A stretch of DNA of 50,010 nucleotides from Pirellulales bacterium (lineage in GTDB: Bacteria > Planctomycetota > Planctomycetia > Pirellulales > JACPPG01), in contig DASXEJ010000245.1 in NCBI GenBank assembly GCA_036490175.1, positions 1 to 50,010 on the forward strand, written 5' to 3'. Positions 34,136 through 43,136 of the stretch are shown in pieces; positions within the stretch are counted from its first letter, which is position 1, and each line of letters starts with the position of its first letter. Position numbers and translations under genes: made by a program. Under the pieces are notes generated by a model, which had not been told where the DNA came from, made no database searches, and saw only the letters and a program-made list of their open reading frames with translations.

Positions 34136-35104
34136 GTGCGATCTCATTTTGCCGTGGCCTGTTTTAGCGTGGCGATTTGCGGCTTCTTGGCAGGCCCGCG
34201 GCCGCTGTTAGCCGATGAAGTTGCCGTCGAGAAGCACGACGACGGCGTGCGCGTGACGCTGGGGGGCAAACCGTTTGCGGAATACCTGATTCATAACGGT
34301 CCCAAGCCGATCGTGTGGCCGATCATCGGCCCGGGCGGGCATGAAATGACCCGCAACTACCCCATGAAGCTGGTCGAAGGGGAAAAGCGCGATCATCCGC
34401 ACCACCGCTCGCTGTGGTTCACCCATGGCAGCGTCAACGGCATTGATTTCTGGACGGAAGTGCCGGGAATGGGCAAAGAGGTCCACCGCGAGTATCTGAA
34501 GTGCGAGGCCAACGGTCCGGCGGGCGTGATCAGCACCATTAACGACTGGATCGGGCCCGACGGTAAGAAGCATTGCGAAGATGTCCGCACCCTCACGTTT
34601 CGCGGCAATGACGAGACGCGGAGCATCGATTTCGATATCGCGATCAAAGCCAGCGAAGGGCCGGTCCTGTTTGGTGACACCAAAGAAGGGTCAATGGGGC
34701 TGCGCGTGCCGACGGCGCTCGATGCCGCAAAGCTAACCGGCAAGCGGGGTGAGATCGTCACCAGCGAAGGAGCACGCGACGGGGCCGCATGGGGCAAGCA
34801 AGCCGCCTGGGTCGACTACCACGGCAGCATCGGGGATGACGCCGTGGGGATCGCGATCTTGAATCATCCTTCGAGCTTCCGATTTCCGACGTACTGGCAC
34901 GTGCGCGATTACGGACTGTTCGCGGCCAATCCGTTCGGTCTGCACGACTTTCACAAGTCGGAGGATAAGCACGAAGGGGATTACACGCTGCCAGCGGGCG
35001 AAACGATGACGCTGCGTTATCGCTTCGTGTTCCATCGCGGCGACGAGAAGGGTGGAAAAATCGCCGAGGCGTTCCAGGCCTACTCGAAGGAACCGCGGCC
35101 GTAG
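34136..35104 (+). CDS. DUF6807 (PmoA-family) exported protein
   Basis: A 322-residue protein beginning at GTG with AGGA eleven bases upstream. A signal peptide (FSVAICGFLAGPRPLLA) is followed by a beta-sandwich domain with conserved-looking motifs HNGPKPIVWPIIGPGG, DHPHHRSLWFTHGSVNGIDFW and, near the end, YGLFAANPFGLHDF. This is the PmoA-type or DUF6807 family found across planctomycetes, often beside glycoside or oxidoreductase genes; despite the name it is not the methane monooxygenase subunit. The His-rich segment could bind metal. Function unknown. No partner gene sits beside it here. Confidence 0.82.
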   Translation: MRSHFAVACFSVAICGFLAGPRPLLADEVAVEKHDDGVRVTLGGKPFAEYLIHNGPKPIVWPIIGPGGHEMTRNYPMKLVEGEKRDHPHHRSLWFTHGSVNGIDFWTEVPGMGKEVHREYLKCEANGPAGVISTINDWIGPDGKKHCEDVRTLTFRGNDETRSIDFDIAIKASEGPVLFGDTKEGSMGLRVPTALDAAKLTGKRGEIVTSEGARDGAAWGKQAAWVDYHGSIGDDAVGIAILNHPSSFRFPTYWHVRDYGLFAANPFGLHDFHKSEDKHEGDYTLPAGETMTLRYRFVFHRGDEKGGKIAEAFQAYSKEPRP

Positions 35105-35545
35105 CGTTAGTGGCTCGACCCTGCCATGGATTCCGTACCAGTGGCGATTTGGGTTGCCATCGCCACGTTGCGGCGTGGCCGTACTTTTGCTTTACGATCT
35201 GGATCTCTTGCCGACGCGCCCAGGCATGCCCACGTTAAAGCGTGGGCACGGCACCCTGCATTCCCAGCCAATGGCGGGTGGACTTCAGCGAAACGCCTGA
35301 GGAAATTTGTCACCGCTGCGCGCCGCCAACAAGGCGATGAAGCGCTGCATGCACAGGACGAATAGTATTCTTCCGTCCATGAATATTGCGCATTCTGCGC
35401 ACTTCCCGCGCATCTAGCGGAAAGTGCATGCCCTATTCTGCCGATAGCATACTGTATCGTCAGTTATCCCATTTTCACCAATTAGCGCCGGCCGTGTTGC
35501 TCTCCCCCAACCGCCAGGTGCCGAACACGGAGACCTGACCCCACT
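35105..35545. other. Intergenic region with a GTGGGCATG-family hairpin
   Basis: 441 bases without a supported gene. The 3' half holds the leader motif CCGAACACGGAG at 35521-35532, immediately before the next gene; the same 12 bases recur before csrA. Confidence 0.55.
35223..35255. repeat. Dispersed hairpin, GTGGGCATG family, copy 4
   Basis: GCATGCCCACG-TTAAAG-CGTGGGCACGGCACC, 119 bases beyond the DUF6807 stop. Matches copy 3 across both arms with one mismatch in the right arm. Confidence 0.75.
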
Positions 35546-35842
35546 ATGTCGTATACCGCACAGCGGATCGACACTTTAGACAACTTGAGAAGGTATGTGA
35601 GTCAGACAATTTGCGACCACGAACAACTTGATCCAGACGCCTATGTGATGACTGAACTCGTGCTGACCAGATCCGGAACTCCCTGTGGCCGCTACTACTG
35701 CCTGCACGGACCAAGAGCCACGAAGTATTCCGCGATTTGGGTTAGCGATCGCAACACCGTGTTATTTTACGATTCGACGGGAGAGCGCTTCTTGAAGGCC
35801 GAGATCGAGGAATTGGAATACCTCGAACTTTCCGCCGCATAA
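35546..35842 (+). CDS. 98-residue hypothetical protein
   Basis: A small soluble protein beginning MSYTAQRIDTLDNLRRYVSQTI with a central SGTPCGRYYCLHGPRA and an end TVLFYDSTGERFLKAEIEEL. It has no signal or membrane part. I recall such proteins from planctomycetes without a known role. The start ATG has CACGGAG thirteen bases upstream. It precedes csrA by 185 bases and shares a leader motif with it, which hints at shared control. Confidence 0.7.
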   Translation: MSYTAQRIDTLDNLRRYVSQTICDHEQLDPDAYVMTELVLTRSGTPCGRYYCLHGPRATKYSAIWVSDRNTVLFYDSTGERFLKAEIEELEYLELSAA

Positions 35843-35961
35843 AAGGATGATGCGCGCGGCGTAACGGAGTGTCCATTTCGACGGCCGGGTCACCACCTGG
35901 ATGACCGCTGCCTGAAAAGTGGATGCGCCGAGCCACGCCGGCCAAGAATGCCCGTCGATAG

Positions 35962-35988
35962 TTGACTTGCGCGGACCGCTATTATACA
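35962..35988 (+). promoter_or_regulatory. Possible sigma-70-type promoter of csrA
   Basis: TTGACT (35962-35967), a 15-base spacer, then TATACA (35983-35988), 39 bases before the csrA start. The spacer is shorter than the usual 17, so the call is tentative. Confidence 0.35.
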
Positions 35989-36027
35989 TTAGTACACTAT
36001 CATACCGAACACGGAGGTTTATCCGCC

Positions 36028-36252
36028 ATGCTGGTATTATCGCGCAGGGAAAACGAGCGCATAAAGTTGGGAGACTCGATTGTTGTCACTGTCGTGCGGG
36101 TCGGCCGTGACAAAGTGCGATTGGGGATCGAGGCCCCTTCCGACATGCTCGTTCTTCGCCATGAACTAGAGGGCGTGCCGCGTCCCGAAGCGGCCGCCAG
36201 CCGGGAATGTACGCCGCCCCTTGCCGGGGGTTTAGAACGGTCTGCGGGTTAA
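36028..36252 (+). CDS. csrA: Carbon storage regulator CsrA
   Basis: A 74-residue protein: MLVLSRRENERIKLGDSIVVTVVRVGRDKVRLGIEAP and DMLVLRHEL match the whole CsrA fold, with the N-terminal LVLSRR RNA-binding strand. CsrA dimers bind GGA motifs in mRNA leaders and repress or activate translation. The last 25 residues (from GVPRPEAAAS) are an extension beyond the family's core. The start has GGAGG ten bases upstream, itself a GGA motif that could allow autoregulation (inference). A strong terminator lies 80 bases after the stop. CsrA often sits in flagellar loci; none is seen here. Confidence 0.93.
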   Translation: MLVLSRRENERIKLGDSIVVTVVRVGRDKVRLGIEAPSDMLVLRHELEGVPRPEAAASRECTPPLAGGLERSAG

Positions 36253-36334
36253 TTTCGATCGACCGAGAAAGATCAATCACGTAAAGATCAGTGACGGCCC
36301 GCGCCGAGTGGGTTGTTGCTGTTGAGCCATAAGA

Positions 36335-36374
36335 ATCGTTCCGGGTGGCGTATCCACCCGGAACGATTTTTTTT
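36335..36374 (+). terminator. Intrinsic terminator after csrA
   Basis: Perfect 14-base stem ATCGTTCCGGGTGG/CCACCCGGAACGAT with a 5-base loop, then eight T (the first shared with the stem). One of the strongest terminators in the window. Confidence 0.95.
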
Positions 36375-36490
36375 CGCGCCACGTTTCTTTGGGCCGCGGC
36401 GCTCGCTCTGCCGCCCGTTTTATCCGCGGTGGATCGCGGCAACTCAATGCATCAACGTATTCTCATATTTTCACATTTGGTTGAAAATCG

Positions 36491-36520
36491 TTGACAATCG
36501 ACCACCCAAGTGGTTACCTT
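36491..36520 (+). promoter_or_regulatory. Candidate promoter of the DUF1501 cluster
   Basis: A consensus TTGACA (36491-36496) is followed after 18 bases by TACCTT (36515-36520), a poor -10. It lies about 200 bases before the DUF1501 start and just after the csrA terminator. The -35 is good, the -10 weak. Confidence 0.3.
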
Positions 36521-36716
36521 CTTTTGCGGTGGCTGCGCTCTGGCAATGCTGCCGCACGACCTGCCGTCCTTGTTGCCAACCAGCGATTTACACTCCTGCT
36601 GGCTGCACTCGGGCTTATCCCCATACCACTCGAAAACAATCGCACTCAGCCTACGGTTCGCGTCTCGCGGCCCGCTTTTTGCTCGGGCTCGCCTGAAACT
36701 GGAAGGAGACCACACA

Positions 36717-38015
36717 ATGTTTCAGCTTCGCACTGGTCGTCGGCAATTCATTTCGGTCGGAGCCGCCGGCATAGGGCTCACTTTGCCGGGCTTTATGCGG
36801 GCCCAATCGGCCCGCGCCGAGCAGAAGGACTATGAGCACATTGCTGCCAAGGCACAGAGCATCATTCATATCTTTCTGCCCGGTGGTATGGCACACCAGG
36901 AGTCATTTGATCCGAAACCGTACGCGCCGATCGAATATCGGGGCGAGCTGAATGCTATCGCCACCAAGATTCCTGGGCAGCAGTTCGCCGAGACGTTGCC
37001 GCGCACGGCCGAGATGGCCGACAAGCTGACGGTGATCCGCTCGATGACCCACGGCGAGGCCGCCCATGAACGGGGCACGCATAACATGTTCACGGGCTAC
37101 AAGCCCTCGCCGGCACTGGTCTTTCCCAGCATGGGGAGCGTGGTCAGCCACGAGTATGGTCCCCGCAACAATCTGCCGCCGTACGTCTGCATTCCCAATC
37201 AGCTGAACGAATATGCCGGCACTGGATATTTAAGCTCATCGTTTGCCCCGTTCAGCCTGGGGGCTGATCCCGCGTCCGCTGGCTTCCAGGTCCGCGACCT
37301 GAACATGGCCGGGGGCGTCGACAACATTCGTTTCGACCGTCGCAAGACGGCCCTGCAAACGGTCAATGATTATTTCCGAGCCAAAGAAAAGTCGGACGCC
37401 ATCGACGCGATGGATACTTTCTACGAGCGGGCCTATAGCCTGGTCAGCTCAAAGGATGCTCGCGAGGCGTTCAATATCGAGGCCGAGCCAGCCGCGATTC
37501 GCGATGAGTACGGCCGCAACGAGGCAGGCCAACGCATGCTGATGGCCCGCCGCCTAGTGGTGGCCGGCGTGCGATTTGTGGCGCTGACCTATTCGGGCTG
37601 GGATATGCACACCGGCATCGCCGCCGGCATGCGGGGTGCCTTGCCGGCTTTCGACCAGGGCTTTGCCACGTTAGTTCGCGACCTCGATCGCATGGGTAAG
37701 CTCGACGAAACGTTGATCATGGTGTCGACCGAGTTTGGCCGCACACCCAAGATCAACGGCAACGCCGGCCGCGACCACTGGCCCAAGGTGTTCAGCGTGG
37801 TGCTGGCCGGTGGCGGCATCAAACGGGGTGCGATTTTTGGTTCGTCGAATGCCGTGGCCAGCGAGCCCGAGGATGACCCCATCGAGCCACCTGATTTGGC
37901 CACCACGATCTATCACCAGTTAGGCATCGTCGCCGACAAGGAACTGATGGCGCCGGGCAATCGGCCTATCGAAATCGTCGACGGCGGCCAGGTCCGCAAG
38001 GGCTTGCTCGCTTAG
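36717..38015 (+). CDS. DUF1501 protein (Tat-exported)
   Basis: A 432-residue protein. The N-terminus carries a twin-arginine signal (RTGRRQFISVGAAGIGLTLPGF), so it is exported folded. The DUF1501 domain follows: HIFLPGGMAHQESFDPKP, then SMTHGEAAHERGTHNMFTG, and near the end TEFGRTPKINGNAGRDHWPKVFSVVLAGGGIKRG. The fold is related to alkaline phosphatase/sulfatase enzymes, but no catalytic activity has been shown to my knowledge. The start ATG at 36717 has AAGGAGA eight bases upstream. It begins a four-gene cluster whose members are typical planctomycete partners. A second DUF1501 gene lies at the right edge. Confidence 0.9.
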   Translation: MFQLRTGRRQFISVGAAGIGLTLPGFMRAQSARAEQKDYEHIAAKAQSIIHIFLPGGMAHQESFDPKPYAPIEYRGELNAIATKIPGQQFAETLPRTAEMADKLTVIRSMTHGEAAHERGTHNMFTGYKPSPALVFPSMGSVVSHEYGPRNNLPPYVCIPNQLNEYAGTGYLSSSFAPFSLGADPASAGFQVRDLNMAGGVDNIRFDRRKTALQTVNDYFRAKEKSDAIDAMDTFYERAYSLVSSKDAREAFNIEAEPAAIRDEYGRNEAGQRMLMARRLVVAGVRFVALTYSGWDMHTGIAAGMRGALPAFDQGFATLVRDLDRMGKLDETLIMVSTEFGRTPKINGNAGRDHWPKVFSVVLAGGGIKRGAIFGSSNAVASEPEDDPIEPPDLATTIYHQLGIVADKELMAPGNRPIEIVDGGQVRKGLLA

Positions 38016-38058
38016 GGTGCTGCGCGCCGCGATATCCTGCCACCAAGGTTGAAATTCC

Positions 38059-40599
38059 ATGCGCTATCGCATTGATTGGATGGATCGAGTTACTTGTGCG
38101 GTTCCTGCCATGCTGATCGTGGCTGGCGCCCTGGGAATGGGTGCGGCTGCCACTTCGCCAGTTCAAGCGGCGAGCCCCAGCGTGGGATCAATTTCTCCCG
38201 TGGGTGCCCAGCGCGGGACCGAGGTCGAAGTGACCTTCAACGGCGCACGATTGGCCGACGCCCAAGAGGTTCTGTGGTATTCGCCCGGCATTGAAGTGAA
38301 GGGCCTGGAGCCGGCGGACAACGCCGTGAAGGCCAAGCTGGCCATTGCGGCCGACTGCCGATTGGGCCAACACGCCATGCGTCTTCGCACGGCGAGCGGC
38401 ACCAGCGAGCTGCGCACCTTTTACATCGGCGCACTGCCGGAGGTGAAGGAAGCGGAGCCGAACAGCGAATTCGCGCAGCCGCAGAAGATCGCACTCGGCA
38501 CGACCATTAACGGCGTGGTCGACAACGAGGACGTTGATTTCTACCTGGTCGAGGCCAAAAAGGGGGAACGGATCTCGGCAGAAATCGAAGGTATCCGACT
38601 CGGCTACACGTTCTTCGATCCCTACGTAGCCATCCTCGATATGCAAAGGTTCGAGTTGGCCAGTTCGGACGATGCCGCGCTGGTCTGGCAAGATGGCGTC
38701 GTCGCGGCGCTGGCACCCGCGGACGGTACATATGTGGTGCAGGTCCGCGAGACAGCTTACGGCGGCTCGGGCGCCTGCAACTATCGTTTGCACGTTGGCA
38801 AGTTCCCTCGTCCGCGGGCAACGGTGCCGGCAGGCGGAAAATATGGTGAGACAATCGACGTTCGCCTGCTGGGCGACGTGGCGGGCGAGCGCGTTCAACA
38901 ACTTACATTGCCGGCCGGTCCGACGGCAAAGTTCGGCCTGTTCGCTCAGGACGATCAAGGGATCTCGCCGTCGCCGAACGTTTTTCGCCTGGGAGACCTG
39001 GGGAACCTGATCGAAGCCGAGCCGAATAACGATCCTGCTACGGCAACCAAGTTCGAAGCTCCGCTAGCGCTTGGGGGCGTTATCTCGCAGCCCGGCGATG
39101 TGGATTGCTTCAAGTTCACCGCCAAAAAGGGACAGCAATACGACGTGCGCGTACTGGCCCGGGGGATTCGCTCTCCGCTCGATCCGGTGCTGAACATCAA
39201 CCGCATTGGCGGCGCTGGCGTGGTCGGCAATGACGACAGCGGCGGACCAGATAGCTATGTCCGCCTGGCTGTGCCCGAGGATGACGAATACGTGATCTAC
39301 GTGCAGGACCACTTGCGCAAAGGAGGCGTCGACTACGCCTACCGCGTAGAGATTGCGCCGGTCAAGGCGCGCTTAGTGATGGGCCTGCCAGAGCGTTCGC
39401 AGTTTGTGGATGTGACTGTCGATGTTCCGCAAGGAAATCGCACGGCCGTAATGGTCAGTGCGTCGCGGGTCGACTTCGGCGGCGACCTGAATGTCGAGAT
39501 GAAGGACCTGCCGGCCGGAGTCACGTTCCAGACGGACAAGATGCCGGCCAATCAGACGACCGTCCCGGTATTACTGACGGCGGCGGCCGATGTGCCGACG
39601 GCCGGCCGGTTGGCGGACGTTGTGGGCCGGCCCGTCGATCCGAATCTGGCCATCGAAGGGCACGTCGAGCAGATGACATCGATGGTCCGCGGACAGAACA
39701 ATATTCACGTCTGGACGCACACGGCCGACAAATTTGCCATGTCCGTAACTCAGGCGGTGCCTTTCTCGATCGAGATCGTGCAGCCCAAGGTGCCGATCGT
39801 GCGCGACGGCTCGATGGGCCTGAAGGTCAAAGCAATTCGCCAGGAAGGTTTTACAGCGCCGATCTCGGTGTACATGCTGTACAACCCGCCCGGCGTCGGT
39901 TCTCCCAGTTCGGTGGCGATTCCCGAAGGCCAATCGGAAGTCATTATCCCGCTAACGGCCAATAGCGGGGCCGAGGTGCGGACCTGGAAGATTGCGGCCA
40001 TGGCCTCGGCCACGGTCGGCAACGGCTCGGTGCTGGTCTCGTCGCAATTGGCCGATCTGGAAATCTCGGAGCCGTTCGTCGGCTTTGCTTACAACGCCGC
40101 GGCGGTGGAGAAGGGGAAAGAGACCGACGTGGTGGTCGCGATCACCAAGAACAAGGACTTTGAAGGCCCTGCGACAGCCGAGCTGTTGGGTCTGCCGAAT
40201 GAAGTCACGACCGTGCCCGGCCAAATCACCAAGGATAGCAAAGAGCTGTTGTTTCACGTGAAGACCACCGGCAACTCGCCGGCCGGCAAGCATAAGACAT
40301 TGCTCTCGAGGATCACGATTGTGGCGCAGGGAGAGCCGATCACGCACATGATCGGGACCGGCGAACTACGGGTCGACGAACCGCTGCCGCCTAAAACGAA
40401 CGAACCGACCCCCGCGGCGGCGGCCGCTCCGATGCCGGCGCCTGCGGCGGACAAGCCGCCTGAGAAACGATTGACGCGTTTGGAGCAGTTGCGGCTCGAT
40501 CGGCAGAAGGCCAAAGAAGCCGCCAAACAGCCCGCGACCACTCCAGCAGCGCCGGCTGCGGCTGACGCGCCTGCGTCGGAGCCCAAACCGGCCGGTTAA
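38059..40599 (+). CDS. Large exported protein with IPT/TIG and two PPC domains
   Basis: An 846-residue secreted protein. Signal peptide at about 10-37. An IPT/TIG-like domain (PSVGSISPVGAQRGTEVEVTF) is followed by two pre-peptidase C-terminal (PPC) domains beginning EAEPNSEFAQ (about 133) and EAEPNNDPAT (about 317), each with a GD(V/E)D(F/C)(Y/F) calcium-site block (NEDVDFYLV and PGDVDCFKF). Then several Ig-like beta-rich segments and a Pro/Ala/Lys tail of about 75 residues. PPC domains often target or anchor secreted enzymes; no catalytic domain is present here. It lies 43 bases after the DUF1501 gene and is surely co-transcribed. Confidence 0.86.
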   Translation: MRYRIDWMDRVTCAVPAMLIVAGALGMGAAATSPVQAASPSVGSISPVGAQRGTEVEVTFNGARLADAQEVLWYSPGIEVKGLEPADNAVKAKLAIAADCRLGQHAMRLRTASGTSELRTFYIGALPEVKEAEPNSEFAQPQKIALGTTINGVVDNEDVDFYLVEAKKGERISAEIEGIRLGYTFFDPYVAILDMQRFELASSDDAALVWQDGVVAALAPADGTYVVQVRETAYGGSGACNYRLHVGKFPRPRATVPAGGKYGETIDVRLLGDVAGERVQQLTLPAGPTAKFGLFAQDDQGISPSPNVFRLGDLGNLIEAEPNNDPATATKFEAPLALGGVISQPGDVDCFKFTAKKGQQYDVRVLARGIRSPLDPVLNINRIGGAGVVGNDDSGGPDSYVRLAVPEDDEYVIYVQDHLRKGGVDYAYRVEIAPVKARLVMGLPERSQFVDVTVDVPQGNRTAVMVSASRVDFGGDLNVEMKDLPAGVTFQTDKMPANQTTVPVLLTAAADVPTAGRLADVVGRPVDPNLAIEGHVEQMTSMVRGQNNIHVWTHTADKFAMSVTQAVPFSIEIVQPKVPIVRDGSMGLKVKAIRQEGFTAPISVYMLYNPPGVGSPSSVAIPEGQSEVIIPLTANSGAEVRTWKIAAMASATVGNGSVLVSSQLADLEISEPFVGFAYNAAAVEKGKETDVVVAITKNKDFEGPATAELLGLPNEVTTVPGQITKDSKELLFHVKTTGNSPAGKHKTLLSRITIVAQGEPITHMIGTGELRVDEPLPPKTNEPTPAAAAAPMPAPAADKPPEKRLTRLEQLRLDRQKAKEAAKQPATTPAAPAAADAPASEPKPAG

Positions 40600-40675
40600 G
40601 CCCCTACTTTCCAGATTCGATATTTTGATTCCGTGCCCTCCTCGGTGCAGGATGCTCAGCAGGAAACCCTCAGCG

Positions 40676-43120
40676 ATGAACACTACCAACCATAAATTCG
40701 CGCACCTGTTGGCCGGGCTACTGGTCGGCCTGTGTTTGACGACATCGACGGCCTACGCGGACGCACCGCTCGAGAAGATCGAAGTCTTTCCGCCAAACGT
40801 CGAACTTTCCACCGCGCGCGATCGGCAGCGGATGGTCGTCGTTGGCACGCGGACAGACGGTGTGACGATTGACCTGACGGCCCAGGCTCAATTCAATCCG
40901 GCCAACCCGGCGCTATTGCGATTTGAGGGGCCGGTGGCCTGCCCCGCGGCCGATGGCGAGACGACGCTGGACGTCGCCTGTGCCGGGCAGACGGTGCAAG
41001 TGCCCGTGGTTGTCAAGCAAGCGGCGGTCGATCGCCCGGCGAGCTTCAAACTGGACATCATGCCGGTTTTCATGCGTGCGGGCTGCAACACGGGGAGCTG
41101 CCATGGGGCGGCCCGCGGTAAGGACGGATTCCGGCTATCGCTGTTCGGCTTTGATCCTGACGGAGATCACTTTCGTCTGACGCGCGAGCTAAGTTACCGC
41201 CGCATCAATTTGGCGATTCCGCAGGAAAGCCTATTGATCGAAAAAGCCGTCGGAGCGGTGCCGCACACAGGTGGCAAACGCTTCGAACCGACGAGCGAGT
41301 ATTGCCAAACGCTGTTGCGCTGGCTGGACGCCGGCGCACCGTTGGATGCGGGCGAAGTGCCGCAGGTGACCGAGGTCGAAGTATTCCCGCGCCGGGCAGT
41401 GCTGGAAGGGGAAGGGGCCACGCAGCAATTCATTGCACGGGCCAAGTACTCGGACGGCACGGATCGTGACGTCACGAACCTGGCCGTGTTCCTGACGAAC
41501 AATGACAACTCGGCGGCCATCAACGTCGATGGGTTGGTGACCGCGGCAAATCGGGGCGAGGCTTTTGTGATGGCCCGCTTTGCCACCCACACCGTGGGGA
41601 GCCAGGTGCTGGTGCTGCCCAAGGATCTGCAATATTCGCCCCCAGTCACGCAGCCGGTGAACTACGTCGACGAGTTGGTGAATGCCAAGCTGCAAAAGCT
41701 GCGGATCCTGCCCAGCGAGTTGTGTACGGACGAGGTATTTTTGCGGCGGGCCACGATCGACATTGCCGGCATGGTGCCGACCGAGGCCGAATATCAAGAA
41801 TTCGTGGCTGACCAGGATCCACAGAAGCGTGCGCGCCTAGTCGATCGCCTGCTGGCCCGCAAGGAATTCTCCGAGATCTGGGGGATGAAATGGGCCGAGC
41901 TGCTGATGGTCAAGAGCACGGTCGACGTCAGCTACAAGTCGATGTTCTTGTACTCGAATTGGCTGACCGAGCGGATTTCCAGCAACATGCCGCTGAATTT
42001 GATGGTGCAAGAACTACTCGGGGCGAGCGGCGGCACATTCACCAACGCCGCCACGAACTACTATCAAATCGAACGCGAGACCCTGAAGACGGCCGAGAAC
42101 GTGGCGCAAGTTTTCATGGGCATTCGCACGCAGTGCGCCCAATGCCACAACCATCCGTTCGATCGTTGGACGATGGACGATTACTACAGCTTTGCGGCGT
42201 TTTTCTCGCAAATCGGCCGTAAGACAGGCGAGGATTATCGCGAGACGATCATCTTCAACACGAGCGCCGGCGAGGTGGCCCATCCCGTGGGTGGCCGCGT
42301 CATGCCGCCAAAGTTTCTGGGGGGCGCCGTGCCGAACGTGGCCGGGCAAGATCGCCGTGTGGTGCTGGCCAAATGGCTGGCCTCGCCCGAGAATCCGTAC
42401 TTTGCAACGAGCGTCGCCAACCGCGTGTGGGCTCACTTCTTTGGCGTCGGCATTATCGAACCGGTAGACGATGTGCGGGTGAGTAATCCGGCCACCAATC
42501 CGGAACTGTACCAGGCGCTGGGAGAGAAATTCACGCAATACAACTACGACTTCAAGCAGTTGGTGCGCGATATCTGCAACTCGCAAACGTACCAGCGCGC
42601 CAGCGAGCGGACCGAGAGTAACGCTTCCGACGAATTGAATTTCGCGCATTCGCGGATCCGGCGCATTCGGTCCGAGAATGCCCTCGATTGTGTCAGCCAG
42701 ATCACCGAGACGAAGGACAAGTTCCCCGGCCTGCCGCTGGGCGCTCGCGCCGTACAGATTGCCGACGGCAACGGCTCGACATATTTTCTCACCACGTTCG
42801 GCCGCTCGAATCGGGCCACGGTGGGCGTGTGCGAGGTCAAGACGGACCCCACGCTGTCCCAATCCCTGCATTTGTTGAATGGCGAAACGGTGGAATCCAA
42901 GGTCCGCGATGGCGGCGCGATCAAACGCATGCTCGAGGCCGGCCGGACGCCCGAACAGATCATCGAATCGATCTATATCCGCTGTTTGTGCCGCAAACCG
43001 ACGACGGACGAGCGCGACAAGCTGATTGCCGTAATCGCGGCCGAGCCGGTCCCACAAAAAGGGCTGGAAGACGTCTTTTGGGCGGTGCTCAACTCACGTG
43101 AGTTTTTGTTCAACCACTAA
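40676..43120 (+). CDS. DUF1549/DUF1553 protein with Big2 and haem-binding motifs
   Basis: An 814-residue exported protein. A signal peptide ends near residue 29 (STAYA). Big2-like domains at about 32-115 and again at 225-320. Between them is CNTGSCH (137-143), the unusual cytochrome-like cysteine-histidine motif common in this family. DUF1549 follows at about 330-540 (VDELVNAKLQKLRILPSELCTDEVFLRRATIDIAGMVPT) with a CAQCH (487-491) motif, then DUF1553 (NRVWAHFFGVGIIEPVDDVR). Function is not established; the motifs imply covalent haem and a periplasmic redox role. The start ATG at 40676 is preferred to 40625. It overlaps the beginning of the following frame region only by non-coding bases. Confidence 0.9.
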   Translation: MNTTNHKFAHLLAGLLVGLCLTTSTAYADAPLEKIEVFPPNVELSTARDRQRMVVVGTRTDGVTIDLTAQAQFNPANPALLRFEGPVACPAADGETTLDVACAGQTVQVPVVVKQAAVDRPASFKLDIMPVFMRAGCNTGSCHGAARGKDGFRLSLFGFDPDGDHFRLTRELSYRRINLAIPQESLLIEKAVGAVPHTGGKRFEPTSEYCQTLLRWLDAGAPLDAGEVPQVTEVEVFPRRAVLEGEGATQQFIARAKYSDGTDRDVTNLAVFLTNNDNSAAINVDGLVTAANRGEAFVMARFATHTVGSQVLVLPKDLQYSPPVTQPVNYVDELVNAKLQKLRILPSELCTDEVFLRRATIDIAGMVPTEAEYQEFVADQDPQKRARLVDRLLARKEFSEIWGMKWAELLMVKSTVDVSYKSMFLYSNWLTERISSNMPLNLMVQELLGASGGTFTNAATNYYQIERETLKTAENVAQVFMGIRTQCAQCHNHPFDRWTMDDYYSFAAFFSQIGRKTGEDYRETIIFNTSAGEVAHPVGGRVMPPKFLGGAVPNVAGQDRRVVLAKWLASPENPYFATSVANRVWAHFFGVGIIEPVDDVRVSNPATNPELYQALGEKFTQYNYDFKQLVRDICNSQTYQRASERTESNASDELNFAHSRIRRIRSENALDCVSQITETKDKFPGLPLGARAVQIADGNGSTYFLTTFGRSNRATVGVCEVKTDPTLSQSLHLLNGETVESKVRDGGAIKRMLEAGRTPEQIIESIYIRCLCRKPTTDERDKLIAVIAAEPVPQKGLEDVFWAVLNSREFLFNH

Positions 43121-43136
43121 AGTCCGACTGCGTGCC

